Shown piece by piece: positions 37,943-45,533 of a stretch of DNA of 64,000 bases. Positions within the stretch are counted from its first letter, which is position 1, and each line of letters starts with the position of its first letter. The position numbers and the translations under genes are program-made. The notes beneath the pieces are model-generated. The model saw only the letters and a program-made list of their open reading frames with translations. It made no database searches and was not told where the DNA came from. Source of the DNA: Propionibacteriaceae bacterium (GTDB lineage Bacteria; Actinomycetota; Actinomycetes; Propionibacteriales; Propionibacteriaceae); contig JAUNKV010000012.1 in assembly GCA_030532575.1 (NCBI GenBank), positions 1 to 64,000 of the forward strand. Reading direction: 5' to 3'.

Positions 37943-39025
37943 ATGACGAGACAACACGATGACGTGGCCGAGGAGTACGACGGCGAGGGCTCGGCCCCCG
38001 GCTGGGCGGCGATTGATGCGGCCTGCCAGGACCTCTACCCGGATCAGCTGGAGCCCCTCCACTACGGTTCGGTGCCGTTTGCCTTCCTGCAGAGCCCGGG
38101 GGTTCAGGGGGTCTCGGCGTACCGGGTGGCCCAGCCGGAGCCGCACTGGCACTACGTCTCCTACGGGCTGAGCGACCTGTTCGGGGAACAGGACGGGCCG
38201 GATGAGTACGGGGACTCCGGGTTCGGGTTCGAGCTCACCTTCCGGCTGGCCGATCCGCAGGCGATGACGGCCGCGGAGCCGCCCCTGTGGCCGATCGACC
38301 TGCTGCAGAACCTGGCGCGCTACGTCCACTCCACCGGCAACTGCTTCGGCCCCAACCACCACATGGATGCGGGCGGGAAGATCGCGCTGGAGCAGGAGAC
38401 CGAACTCACCGCCCTCGGTTTCGTGACCGACCCCGATCTTCGGACCATCGAGACCCCGAGCGGGCGGGTCCAGTTCGTCCAGGTCTTCGGGCTGACCGGG
38501 ACGGATCTGAGCGATGTGAAGGCATGGAGCGCCGAGTCGCTCTACAAGCTGTGTGACGCCCGATTCCCGAAGTTCATCACCCACCTGGACCAGGGGCCGC
38601 TGCGCGATAACCCGGAGTTGGCCCGGCTCATCGAGGAGGGCAAGCAGCGCGACGGTTCGTCGCTGGATCGCACCTTCGTCACCAGTATCGAGGTGGCCGA
38701 GGTCGGAGGCAGGCTGGAGATCACCCTCGGGGCCCGGGTCGCGGGCGAGGTGCCCGGATACCTCCAGAGCAGGCTCCCCTTCGGGAAGGGTTTCATGCTG
38801 ATCGGCAACGAGGACGGCCTCACCTTCCGCCCAGGTGAGCAGACCTCGTGGGAGCTGGGACAGCAGGAGAACATCCTGACCCTCACCCCAGCCGACCTGG
38901 CGGCGATCAGTGGGGCCCTCAAACCGGTGCGGGGCCGGGTCGAGGCGCCCGCAGGAGTGGTCTGGGTGGTCGAGCCAACCGAGATCAAGGACCAGGACGG
39001 CAAGGTCGTCGAGGTCATCGGTTGA
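37943..39025 (+). CDS. suppressor-of-fused (SUFU) domain protein
   Basis: Soluble protein of 360 residues. Residues about 40-200 match the SUFU domain: [25 protein letters not shown] and [13 protein letters not shown] are characteristic. The C-terminal 150 residues are a separate domain. Bacterial SUFU proteins are known as immunity or housekeeping proteins in polymorphic-toxin contexts, but here the gene stands alone between the ABC operon and infC, so its role is open. Confidence 0.8.
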   Translation: MTRQHDDVAEEYDGEGSAPGWAAIDAACQDLYPDQLEPLHYGSVPFAFLQSPGVQGVSAYRVAQPEPHWHYVSYGLSDLFGEQDGPDEYGDSGFGFELTFRLADPQAMTAAEPPLWPIDLLQNLARYVHSTGNCFGPNHHMDAGGKIALEQETELTALGFVTDPDLRTIETPSGRVQFVQVFGLTGTDLSDVKAWSAESLYKLCDARFPKFITHLDQGPLRDNPELARLIEEGKQRDGSSLDRTFVTSIEVAEVGGRLEITLGARVAGEVPGYLQSRLPFGKGFMLIGNEDGLTFRPGEQTSWELGQQENILTLTPADLAAISGALKPVRGRVEAPAGVVWVVEPTEIKDQDGKVVEVIG

Positions 39026-39051
39026 TCCCAGGTCACGGAGTCGGGTAGGCT
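39022..39051 (+). promoter_or_regulatory. infC operon promoter
   Basis: TTGATC (39022-39027) and TAGGCT (39046-39051) are separated by 18 bases. The predicted start of transcription is 39057-39058, at the A of the leader-peptide ATG. Confidence 0.55.
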
Positions 39052-39057
39052 GTCTCG

Positions 39058-39102
39058 ATGTTGACAGCGACCCGAGGCGGTCGCGCAGAAGTGGAGGCCT
39101 GA
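39058..39102 (+). CDS. infC leader peptide (candidate, 14 codons)
   Basis: A reading frame [14 protein letters not shown] and stop begins exactly six bases after the -10 box, so it could be translated from a leaderless mRNA. Its stop codon (39100-39102) lies in the 5' strand of the antiterminator pairing, so a ribosome finishing the peptide would occlude that strand. Translation has not been shown. The frame is short and could be chance. Confidence 0.4.
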   Translation: MLTATRGGRAEVEA

Positions 39103-39193
39103 CCTCCCACCTGGATCGCGCATCAGCGGTCGGGTCGGAAACACACCGGTTGCGTGTGTCCGTCAGGCCTTCGCGTGTGCGCGGAGGCCTTTT
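39091..39193 (+). promoter_or_regulatory. attenuator: antiterminator and terminator-like hairpin before infC
   Basis: Terminator form: AGGCCTTCGCG (39165-39175) pairs with CGCGGAGGCCT (39180-39190) around a TGTG loop, 11 pairs with one G-U, followed by TTTT (39190-39193). Antiterminator form: GTGGAGGCCTGAC (39091-39103) can pair with GTCAGGCCTTCGC (39162-39174), 13 pairs with two G-U. The two share the 39165-39174 strand and are mutually exclusive. A local hairpin GTGGAGG/CCTCCCAC (39091-39110) would free the terminator. Confidence 0.6.
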
Positions 39194-39230
39194 CCACGTC
39201 AACAGCCACACTTCAACCTTGGAGGAACCC

Positions 39231-39911
39231 ATCAGCACTGAACCGCGGATCAACGAACGCATCCGAGTACCCGAAGTCCGACTCGTCGGTCCCAAGGGGG
39301 AGCAGGTCGGGATCGTGCGCCTTGAGGACGCACTCCGACTGGCAGTGGAGAGTGACCTCGATCTCGTCGAGGTGGCGCCCCAGGCTCGGCCCCCGGTTTG
39401 CAAGCTCATGGACTACGGCAAGTTCAAGTACGAGGCCGCGCAGAAGGCGCGGGATGCTCGTCGGAACCAGTCGAACACCATCACCAAGGAGATGAAGCTC
39501 CGTCTCAAGATCGACAACCACGACTACGAGACGAAGAAGGGGCACGTCGTCCGCTTCCTCAAGGGCGGCGACAAGGTGAAGATCACCATCATGTTCCGGG
39601 GCCGCGAGCAGTCACGTCCGGAACTGGGCATCGAGCTGCTGAAGCGGCTCGCGAACGACGTGGCCGAGTTCGGTTTCGTCGAGTCCGCCCCCAAGCAGGA
39701 CGGACGCAACATGCTCATGGTGCTCGGACCCACGAAGAAGAAGACCGAGGCCAAGGCCGAACAGGCCGAGGAGCGGGACCGTCGCATGGAGCAGCGGAAG
39801 GCCAACGCGGAGGCAGAGAAGGCTGAGGAGGCCCGACTGAGGGCCGCAGCCCAGCCGTCGAAGAAGAAGCGTGGCCCCGCCGACAACATGGACCCCGACA
39901 TCGACCTGTGA
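39231..39911 (+). CDS. infC: translation initiation factor IF-3
   Basis: IF-3 of 226 residues: N-terminal domain [17 protein letters not shown], linker, and C-terminal ribosome-binding domain ([30 protein letters not shown]). The last 45 residues are a Lys/Glu/Ala-rich extension common in actinobacteria. No ATG, GTG or usable TTG fits. The ATC at 39231 directly after GGAGGAACCC is the start, consistent with the rare start codons by which IF-3 limits its own translation. First gene of infC-rpmI-rplT. Confidence 0.95.
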   Translation: MSTEPRINERIRVPEVRLVGPKGEQVGIVRLEDALRLAVESDLDLVEVAPQARPPVCKLMDYGKFKYEAAQKARDARRNQSNTITKEMKLRLKIDNHDYETKKGHVVRFLKGGDKVKITIMFRGREQSRPELGIELLKRLANDVAEFGFVESAPKQDGRNMLMVLGPTKKKTEAKAEQAEERDRRMEQRKANAEAEKAEEARLRAAAQPSKKKRGPADNMDPDIDL

Positions 39912-39948
39912 CCCGGGTCGAGCCAAGACAGTAGAAAGTGAGCCAACA

Positions 39949-40155
39949 ATGCCGAAGATGAAGTCGCATTCTGGTGCCAAGAAGCGGTTCAAGGTCACCG
40001 GATCGGGCAAGCTCATGCACCGCCAGGCCAACCTGGGCCACCTCAACGCCCACAAGTCCTCCAAGCGTCTGCGCAGCCTCAAGGGCAACACCGAACTGGC
40101 CGCAGCCGATGTGAAGCAGGCCAAGGCCCTGCTGGCCGGGCACCCCGGTCGCTGA
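39949..40155 (+). CDS. rpmI: 50S ribosomal protein L35
   Basis: Basic protein of 68 residues starting [20 protein letters not shown], the canonical L35 N-terminus. It sits in the conserved order infC-rpmI-rplT. The ATG is preceded by AGAAAGTGAG. The short gap to rplT holds a small hairpin GGCCG-TTC-CGGCC. Confidence 0.97.
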   Translation: MPKMKSHSGAKKRFKVTGSGKLMHRQANLGHLNAHKSSKRLRSLKGNTELAAADVKQAKALLAGHPGR

Positions 40156-40210
40156 GCCCACCCATCCCCTCGTTCCCCTGGCCGTTCCGGCCGTCATCTA
40201 AGGAGTCAAC

Positions 40211-40579
40211 ATGGCACGCGTCAAGCGTTCTGTGAATGCGAAGAAGAAGCGTCGCGAGGTCTTGGAGCTCGCCTCCGGTTACCGTGGGCAGCGGTCCCGT
40301 CTGTACCGCAAGGCCAAGGAGCAGATGCTCCACTCGGCCACCTACGCCTACCGTGACCGCCGCGCCAAGAAGGGTGACTTCCGCGCCCTGTGGATCCAGC
40401 GGATCAACGCCGCCGCCCGTGCGGAGGGCATGACCTACAACCGCCTCATCAACGGCCTGAAGAACGCCGGGGTCGAGGTGGATCGCAAGATTCTGGCCGA
40501 CCTGGCCGTCACTGACAGCAACGCCTTCGCCGCCCTGGTCGCCGTCGCCCGCGACAACCAGAGCCCGGCCGCTGCCTGA
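40211..40579 (+). CDS. rplT: 50S ribosomal protein L20
   Basis: Protein of 122 residues with the L20 signature [20 protein letters not shown] and [15 protein letters not shown]. In other bacteria L20 binds its own leader to repress translation. Whether it acts on the infC leader here is unknown. The ATG follows AAGGAG. It ends two bases before the next gene. Confidence 0.97.
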   Translation: MARVKRSVNAKKKRREVLELASGYRGQRSRLYRKAKEQMLHSATYAYRDRRAKKGDFRALWIQRINAAARAEGMTYNRLINGLKNAGVEVDRKILADLAVTDSNAFAALVAVARDNQSPAAA

Positions 40580-40581
40580 GC

Positions 40582-41376
40582 GTGACCGAATCCAGCAACG
40601 CAGCACGTGAGCTTCCCGGCTCCGTGCTGCGTTCTTTTCGTCGCCTGACCCAGCGGCGTGGCCGCGACTTGGCGGGCGAGTTCCTCGCCGAGGGGCGCCA
40701 GGCCGTGCGTGAGGCCCTGGCGGCCGACGGCATGGTCACGGCCCTGGTGGTGGCCGACCCGGAGCGTCACCAGGACCTGCTGGAGCGCGTGGATGTACCC
40801 GTGTGGCGGGGCTCCGAGGCTGCGATGCGGCAGTTGTCGGACACCGTCACCCCGCAGGGGATCGTCGCGGTGTGCCGCCAGCCCCGCTTCACATGGGTCG
40901 ATGTGACGGATGCCCGGCTGCTGGTGATCTGCGCGCAGGTCCGCGATCCGGGCAACGCGGGCACCGTCATCCGCTGTGCCGATGCGTTCGGGGCTGACGG
41001 GGTGATCCTCACCTCCGGTTCGGTGGAGGTGTGGAATCCGAAGACGGTGCGCGCCTCCGTCGGCTCGCTGTTCCATCTGCCGATCCTGACCGGGGTGGAG
41101 CTGGGCGAGGCCGTGGCCCGGGTCAAGGGCATGGGGATGCAGGTGCTGGCGGCCGACGGCGACGGTGAACCCCTGGATCTGCTGGCCGCCTCGGGCAGGC
41201 TGGCCCAGCCCTCGGCATGGCTGATGGGCAACGAGGCCTGGGGCCTGCCCGAGGCCGACGCGGCCCTGGCTGACCATGTGGTCGCCATCCCGATGTGGGG
41301 CGCGGCCGAGAGCCTCAACCTCTCCTCGGCGGCTGCGATCTGCCTGTACCAGACGGCCTCGGCCCAGCGTCGATGA
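40582..41376 (+). CDS. TrmH/SpoU-family RNA 2'-O-methyltransferase
   Basis: SPOUT methyltransferase of 264 residues with an N-terminal RNA-binding domain (about 1-105). The three SpoU motifs are clear: QVRDPGNAGTVIRCADAFGA, WLMGNEAWGLP and AIPMWGAAESLNLSSAAAI, which form the SAM-binding knot. It modifies rRNA or tRNA ribose. The exact nucleotide is not deducible. GTG start two bases after rplT, so part of the infC operon. Confidence 0.9.
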   Translation: MTESSNAARELPGSVLRSFRRLTQRRGRDLAGEFLAEGRQAVREALAADGMVTALVVADPERHQDLLERVDVPVWRGSEAAMRQLSDTVTPQGIVAVCRQPRFTWVDVTDARLLVICAQVRDPGNAGTVIRCADAFGADGVILTSGSVEVWNPKTVRASVGSLFHLPILTGVELGEAVARVKGMGMQVLAADGDGEPLDLLAASGRLAQPSAWLMGNEAWGLPEADAALADHVVAIPMWGAAESLNLSSAAAICLYQTASAQRR

Positions 41377-41397
41377 CCCCTGTGGCGTGGGTCTTTT
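41375..41397 (+). terminator. short intrinsic terminator after the methyltransferase gene
   Basis: GACCC (41375-41379) pairs with GGGTC (41389-41393) around a nine-base loop, followed by TTTT (41394-41397). The stem is only five pairs, so efficiency is doubtful. It marks the end of the infC operon before the accessory island. Confidence 0.4.
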
Positions 41398-41401
41398 CTG
41401 G

Positions 41402-41407
41402 TAGCAT
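41402..41407 (+). promoter_or_regulatory. possible -10 box of the ESX-effector operon
   Basis: TAGCAT fits the -10 consensus. The leader would be about 30 nt and includes the GGAAGGA site before the first gene. No clear -35. Confidence 0.35.
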
Positions 41408-41445
41408 CGCGAGCATCCCACAGGTTCGTATGGAAGGACGCGACG

Positions 41446-42702
41446 ATGCTCCTGGCTGGTTCAACGTTCTGCTGTGATCTGCCCGATGGGTGGTCAGTGG
41501 CCAGGGAGCCCGGGTGTGTGATCGGCACGGCCCCGCAACCGCTCATGGGCTTCACCCCGAACGTGGTGTTGCGGGAGTCGCAGGTGGAGGAGCGTCCCGA
41601 TGCCCTGGCGGCGATCAGCCAGGCGAATCTGGGTGGACTCCGCGACGGCATACCGGGCACCCTCGTGCTGCAGGTCGAAGCGCTGGAGCAGCACGGGCTG
41701 GAGCACCGTCGGATCTGCATGGTGGCCCCGGTCCAACCCGAGGCGGTACATGGCAACACCATTTCGGTGCTGAGCATCCAGGACCTCGTCGTGGCGGACG
41801 GTGTGGTGGCGGAGCTGACCATGAGCGTTCCCCTGTTCGACTTCCGGGCCGGGGATGAGAACCACCTGATTCTCGAGAGCCTGCGGCTGCTGCCGCCCGA
41901 GGAGCGCTCGATTCCGCCCACCCGGTCAGAGGTGCCCGAACCGACGTTGGACCGTTGGGCGAGCACCCGCGACGGTGCACCGCGTGAAGACTTGTCAGTG
42001 GTCGTGCTGCCGCAGTTGGTGCTCCCGGCTGAGCCCTTGATGATCAGCTCCGAGACGGCGGCGACTGTTGTGAAGGGGGCTGGCCGGGGCCTGTTCCCGA
42101 AGGTCAAGGGGGTGGCGCGTGACGAGTTGGCCGCAGCGGGTCTGGTGGACCACAAGGGAAATCTGTCCGGGGATGGCTTCTGGTACGGCAGCCACTTCCA
42201 CCAGGGACTGCCGTGGGTGCTGCAGACCACGGCCCCCGCGAAGACCGATTTCCGGTTCTGGATGACCGATACCACCACGCTCTTCCTCAGCCCGCATCCG
42301 CAGCTGGCGGGCAAGTATCTGCTGGGATGGACCACGACCTACGACTTCTTCCGCGTCATGCTGTCCTGGATCGACCACCGCCCGTCATGGCCACTGGAGT
42401 TGAACCTGTCCCTGGCCATCAGGCAGGTGCAGGCGAAGGTGGAAGACGGGATCACACCACCCACCGGGTCCCAGGACGAGGCCGAGTTCTGTGCTCAGCA
42501 GTGGCGGGCCTGGACCCTCGACTGTCTCGCAGTGGATCGCACGGTCACCTGGTTCCACACCGCTTCCCGTGGTGATGTCCTGGCCTTCGCCGCCCCACCG
42601 CCAGCCAAACGCGACCAGCTGATCCTGGAGCAGGACCCGATGGACCCACTGTGGGCCGTTCTCATCCAGGGCATCGTCTCAGCGCAGGAGGGACAACTGT
42701 GA
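41446..42702 (+). CDS. two-domain protein, LpqN/DUF1795-like plus uncharacterised (possible ESX chaperone)
   Basis: Cytoplasmic-looking protein of 418 residues without signal peptide. Residues 1-155 resemble the PsbP-like LpqN/DUF1795 fold (FCCDLPDGWSVAREP start, long strand-turn pattern ending SLRLLPP). Residues about 200-400 are an unidentified domain with GFWYGSHFHQGLPWVL and LLGWTTTYDFFRVMLSWI. This part may act like EspG-type secretion chaperones, but that is only a guess from position. The ATG follows GGAAGGACGC. Its stop overlaps the next gene start (GTGA). Confidence 0.65.
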   Translation: MLLAGSTFCCDLPDGWSVAREPGCVIGTAPQPLMGFTPNVVLRESQVEERPDALAAISQANLGGLRDGIPGTLVLQVEALEQHGLEHRRICMVAPVQPEAVHGNTISVLSIQDLVVADGVVAELTMSVPLFDFRAGDENHLILESLRLLPPEERSIPPTRSEVPEPTLDRWASTRDGAPREDLSVVVLPQLVLPAEPLMISSETAATVVKGAGRGLFPKVKGVARDELAAAGLVDHKGNLSGDGFWYGSHFHQGLPWVLQTTAPAKTDFRFWMTDTTTLFLSPHPQLAGKYLLGWTTTYDFFRVMLSWIDHRPSWPLELNLSLAIRQVQAKVEDGITPPTGSQDEAEFCAQQWRAWTLDCLAVDRTVTWFHTASRGDVLAFAAPPPAKRDQLILEQDPMDPLWAVLIQGIVSAQEGQL

Positions 42703-43049
42703 CCTTTCATCGTGTGAAAGCAGACGCCTGCTACGAGATTTTCACCAAGGTGGAGGCCGAGGCCGAGAAGGCCGCCCGAACCCACAAATCCGTCTCCAGT
42801 GACATTGACGCCCTGGGTGCGCTGTGCACCGGGGAGAGCAGTATCCTGGCAGCCAAGTTGAACGGCATCTACAACCGCGTACTCACTGAGTCGATGACCG
42901 CGGCGGAGCAGCAGATCACCAACGCCGCTGCAGGGGGTCGTGCATCGGTGGCTGCGATTCAGGCCGGGGACCACGAGATGGCGGACCAGACCGCCAAGGA
43001 CGCCCACGCCACCGACGAGGTCCGCATCACCGATGGGAAGCCAGCATGA
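42699..43049 (+). CDS. WXG100-like small helical protein (ESX effector partner)
   Basis: Helical protein of 116 residues with two long helices and no signal peptide, like ESX/WXG100-superfamily secretion partners. A Trp-X-Gly motif is absent, so this is a structural inference from length, helix content (KVEAEAEKAARTHKSV, MTAAEQQITNAAAGG) and its place directly before a large effector. GTG start with AGGAGG upstream, overlapping both neighbours by four bases. Confidence 0.6.
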   Translation: MTFHRVKADACYEIFTKVEAEAEKAARTHKSVSSDIDALGALCTGESSILAAKLNGIYNRVLTESMTAAEQQITNAAAGGRASVAAIQAGDHEMADQTAKDAHATDEVRITDGKPA

Positions 43050-44275
43050 GCGTCAGCACCGATGGTCTGATGAACTGGCCCAGCCCGGAGGCCCTGCAGG
43101 ATGCCTCCCTCACCCTGGTTGAGCGTGGCAATGAGTTCATGGAGCTGGTGGAGACCGCCCACGTCACGTGGCGCGATCTCGCCAACCACTACGAGTCGCC
43201 GTATCAGCACCTGCTCCATTCGGCCCTGGACTCCGCCCAGCATGAGGGCGACCAGGTCGCCGTCGGGTGCTCCAGCATCGCCTTGGCCATGGACGCCTTC
43301 GCCGAGGCCGTCCATGCCCTGAAGAATCGACGCACCGCCCTGCTCGAGGATGCAGCCACCTTCAACGCGAAAGAGCTCGACCCGGAGGCCGAAGACTACC
43401 TAGACAAGGTGAAGGAGGGAGTGGCGCTCCAGGGACGCATCGACGCTCTGGTCAACGAGTACAAGGCGACCATCGAGGAGTGCCACGCCCAGCTCGGTGC
43501 CATCAGCAATGAGGGCCTTCCCGGGGACCCCTCGAGATTGGACGAGATCGCCCGGGACGGCATGCTCACCACGGCCACCACGGTGGCGGAGAGCCGCAAG
43601 GTGCGCATCCACCGCGCCGTCAGGCGCGTCGTGGTTCGCATCGGAGAGCGCGAGTTCAGGCTTCCGCCACATCGCGTGAAGTGGAAGACCGGTGGTCGGT
43701 TCTGGGACAGGTCCTGGGGTTCCCCTCCGCCAGCCGCCCCAGGGGACGTCGGAACGAAGATGCGCTCAGGACTGCTCGAGACGATCTTCGGCCCCAAGCC
43801 GGGCCAGTACGGTCGACCCCATGTCTTCTCCTCAGAGGGCAAGACTTTCTTCAAGGGGAAGCTCGGTGTCGGTGTCCAGAGCACGGTCACCACCAAGATC
43901 GGCACCTCAGGCTGGGGCCGAGCGATAGGACGGGGCCTGTTCGCAGCTGGGATCGTTTTCACCTTCACCAGTGAGTACGAGAAGGCGGACAAGCGCTACC
44001 GAGAGCAGAACCCCGAGCTCACCGAGCAGCAGCGTCAGCTCAAGACCCTCGAGACCACCACCGTGCGATCAACCTCGCAGATCACGGCCGCAGTCGGGGC
44101 AGGGTTGGCAATTGGTGCGGCGATTCCCGTTGGTGGTCCTCTGATCGGCCTTGGTGTCGGGCTTGCCGTCGGCCTAGGTATGAGTATCCCGGTCGGGAAG
44201 GACAAGACCATCGGAGACGCTGTCGCTGACGCCGCAGAGAATTTCTGGAACTTCGCTAAGGGGTTATTTGGATGA
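43046..44275 (+). CDS. polymorphic-toxin-like effector with glycine-zipper C-terminal tip
   Basis: Protein of 409 residues. Residues 1-155 form a long helical domain similar in kind to LXG/WXG effector N-termini. About 180-290 is a variable linker region. A hydrophobic segment lies near 293-310 (GLFAAGIVFTF). The last 74 residues carry a glycine-zipper membrane segment (GPLIGLGVGLAVGLGMSIP). A tip of this kind resembles membrane-depolarising type VII toxins such as staphylococcal TspA. This is inference from architecture. It is followed with ATGA overlap by a three-helix membrane protein, the expected arrangement for a toxin and its immunity protein. Confidence 0.65.
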   Translation: MSVSTDGLMNWPSPEALQDASLTLVERGNEFMELVETAHVTWRDLANHYESPYQHLLHSALDSAQHEGDQVAVGCSSIALAMDAFAEAVHALKNRRTALLEDAATFNAKELDPEAEDYLDKVKEGVALQGRIDALVNEYKATIEECHAQLGAISNEGLPGDPSRLDEIARDGMLTTATTVAESRKVRIHRAVRRVVVRIGEREFRLPPHRVKWKTGGRFWDRSWGSPPPAAPGDVGTKMRSGLLETIFGPKPGQYGRPHVFSSEGKTFFKGKLGVGVQSTVTTKIGTSGWGRAIGRGLFAAGIVFTFTSEYEKADKRYREQNPELTEQQRQLKTLETTTVRSTSQITAAVGAGLAIGAAIPVGGPLIGLGVGLAVGLGMSIPVGKDKTIGDAVADAAENFWNFAKGLFG

Positions 44276-44733
44276 TTCCATCAATGCTGCCAGTCGCATT
44301 GGAGGTAACAGAACTCACGGCCCCGATTGCACTTGTAGGAGTTGCACTCGGGGTGATGGGTCTGTTTTCCCTTTACCAAGGATGGAGAGCCTACACTGAA
44401 CCTGTTCCTCGTTTCGTAATGAACTACCGTGGGTGGTCCTGCCCGCTCTTGGTTCTTCCTTATTCAGGAACGTGGTTTCTGTGTTTGGCGATGGGATCAT
44501 GGGCTCCGGTGCTTCCGTTGCCTCTGATGCGAGCTATGAGCGTTATCTGGTTATTCAGTGGTATCATCACGCTTCTTGGCGCCATCATCTGGTTCCCGCG
44601 TTTCTTGTTGCCGCCGTGGTATCGTCGTGCGCTCAAGGCGGGGGTTCCTCGTCATGATCCGTACGCGATGGGGGCGTTCAAGGCCCTGTCGCTTGAGAAG
44701 CAGAAGGCGGCGGTTCAGGAGCGGGGTCGGTGA
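44272..44733 (+). CDS. membrane immunity-like protein 1
   Basis: Protein of 153 residues with three predicted membrane helices (about 16-36, 56-74, 86-110) and a basic cytoplasmic tail (WYRRALKAGVPRHDPYAMGA). It overlaps the effector stop. The first 110 codons are clearly richer in A/T than the flanking genes, suggesting separate origin. Its tail is almost identical to that of the second copy at 44992, while the helices differ, as expected for immunity proteins matched to diverging toxin tips. Function is inferred. Confidence 0.6.
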   Translation: MIPSMLPVALEVTELTAPIALVGVALGVMGLFSLYQGWRAYTEPVPRFVMNYRGWSCPLLVLPYSGTWFLCLAMGSWAPVLPLPLMRAMSVIWLFSGIITLLGAIIWFPRFLLPPWYRRALKAGVPRHDPYAMGAFKALSLEKQKAAVQERGR

Positions 44734-44743
44734 GAGTTGTCGA

Positions 44744-44995
44744 GTGTCAGGCGAAGCTCAAGGCATCGAGACCACCACCGTGCGTTCGACCTCGCAGATC
44801 GGAGCGGCCGTGACAGCAGGCTTGGCCATCGGTGCGCTCGTGCCGGTGGGCGGTCCCTTGATCGGCCTTGGTGTCGGTCTCGCTGTAGGCATTGGCATGA
44901 GTATCCCAGTCGGAAGTGACAAGACCCTTGGAGATCTTGCTGCTGATGTGGGTGAAGGTGTCTGGAAAACGGTCAAAGGATGGTTTGGTGGATGA
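44744..44995 (+). pseudogene. orphan copy of the effector's C-terminal tip
   Basis: Only the last 74 residues or so of the effector are repeated here, with 57 of 74 positions identical to residues at the end of 43046-44275, including TTVRSTSQI and GPLIGLGVGLAVG. No N-terminal domain and no ribosome binding site are present. The coding frame is open from GTG 44744, but homology at DNA level starts near GTCAG (44745) with a one-base difference that shifts the frame just before the conserved part. It ends with ATGA overlap to its own immunity-like gene. Confidence 0.6.
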
Positions 44996-45450
44996 CAACT
45001 GTTCTCTACTTGCTTGAGGTGGAAGCCGTCACTCCGCCCGTGGTCGCCGTGGGGATTGTCTTCTTCTGTCTTGGTCTTCTCCATTGCCGGTTGGCCTGGA
45101 AGGTGTACACAGAGCCTGTCCCTCGCTTCGTTACAACCTACAACGGGTGGGCGAGCCTCAGCTTGACGATGCCTTACTTCGCAGGTTTTTCTCTCTCCAT
45201 GGGAGTCGGGGCATTCAAGCCTCTTCTTCCAGGGATCGTGATGACCGTTGTGGCCTTGGTCTGGCTCCCGAGCATCGTGATCTCCCTCCTCGGGGCCATC
45301 GTCTGGTTCCCGAGATTCTTGTTGCCGCCTTGGTATCGGCGTGCGCTCAAGGCGGGTGTTCCTCGTCATGATCCGTATGCGATGGGGGCGTTCAAGGCTC
45401 TTCCGGTTGAGAAGCAGAAGGCGGCTGTTTCCCAGCGGGACAGGCGGTGA
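44992..45450 (+). CDS. membrane immunity-like protein 2
   Basis: Protein of 152 residues, paralogue of 44272-44733. The last 50 residues (WFPRFLLPPWYRRALKAGVP and onward) are nearly identical, while the first 100, with three membrane helices, are much less so, apart from the shared YTEPVPRFV. The ATG overlaps the orphan tip stop exactly as in the first pair. It presumably protects against the toxin variant whose tip is stored in the orphan. Confidence 0.6.
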   Translation: MTTVLYLLEVEAVTPPVVAVGIVFFCLGLLHCRLAWKVYTEPVPRFVTTYNGWASLSLTMPYFAGFSLSMGVGAFKPLLPGIVMTVVALVWLPSIVISLLGAIVWFPRFLLPPWYRRALKAGVPRHDPYAMGAFKALPVEKQKAAVSQRDRR

Positions 45451-45533
45451 GGATGTTCGAGCAGCTGACCTGTGCCAGCAGGTCCCTACCCCCGGAGATC
45501 GGTTTGTCAGTGCAGTGGGCCACAATGATCCCC

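Noticed and set aside
42699-43049. Canonical WXG100 protein
   Set aside because: No Trp-X-Gly turn is present, so it is described only as WXG100-like by size, helix content and position.
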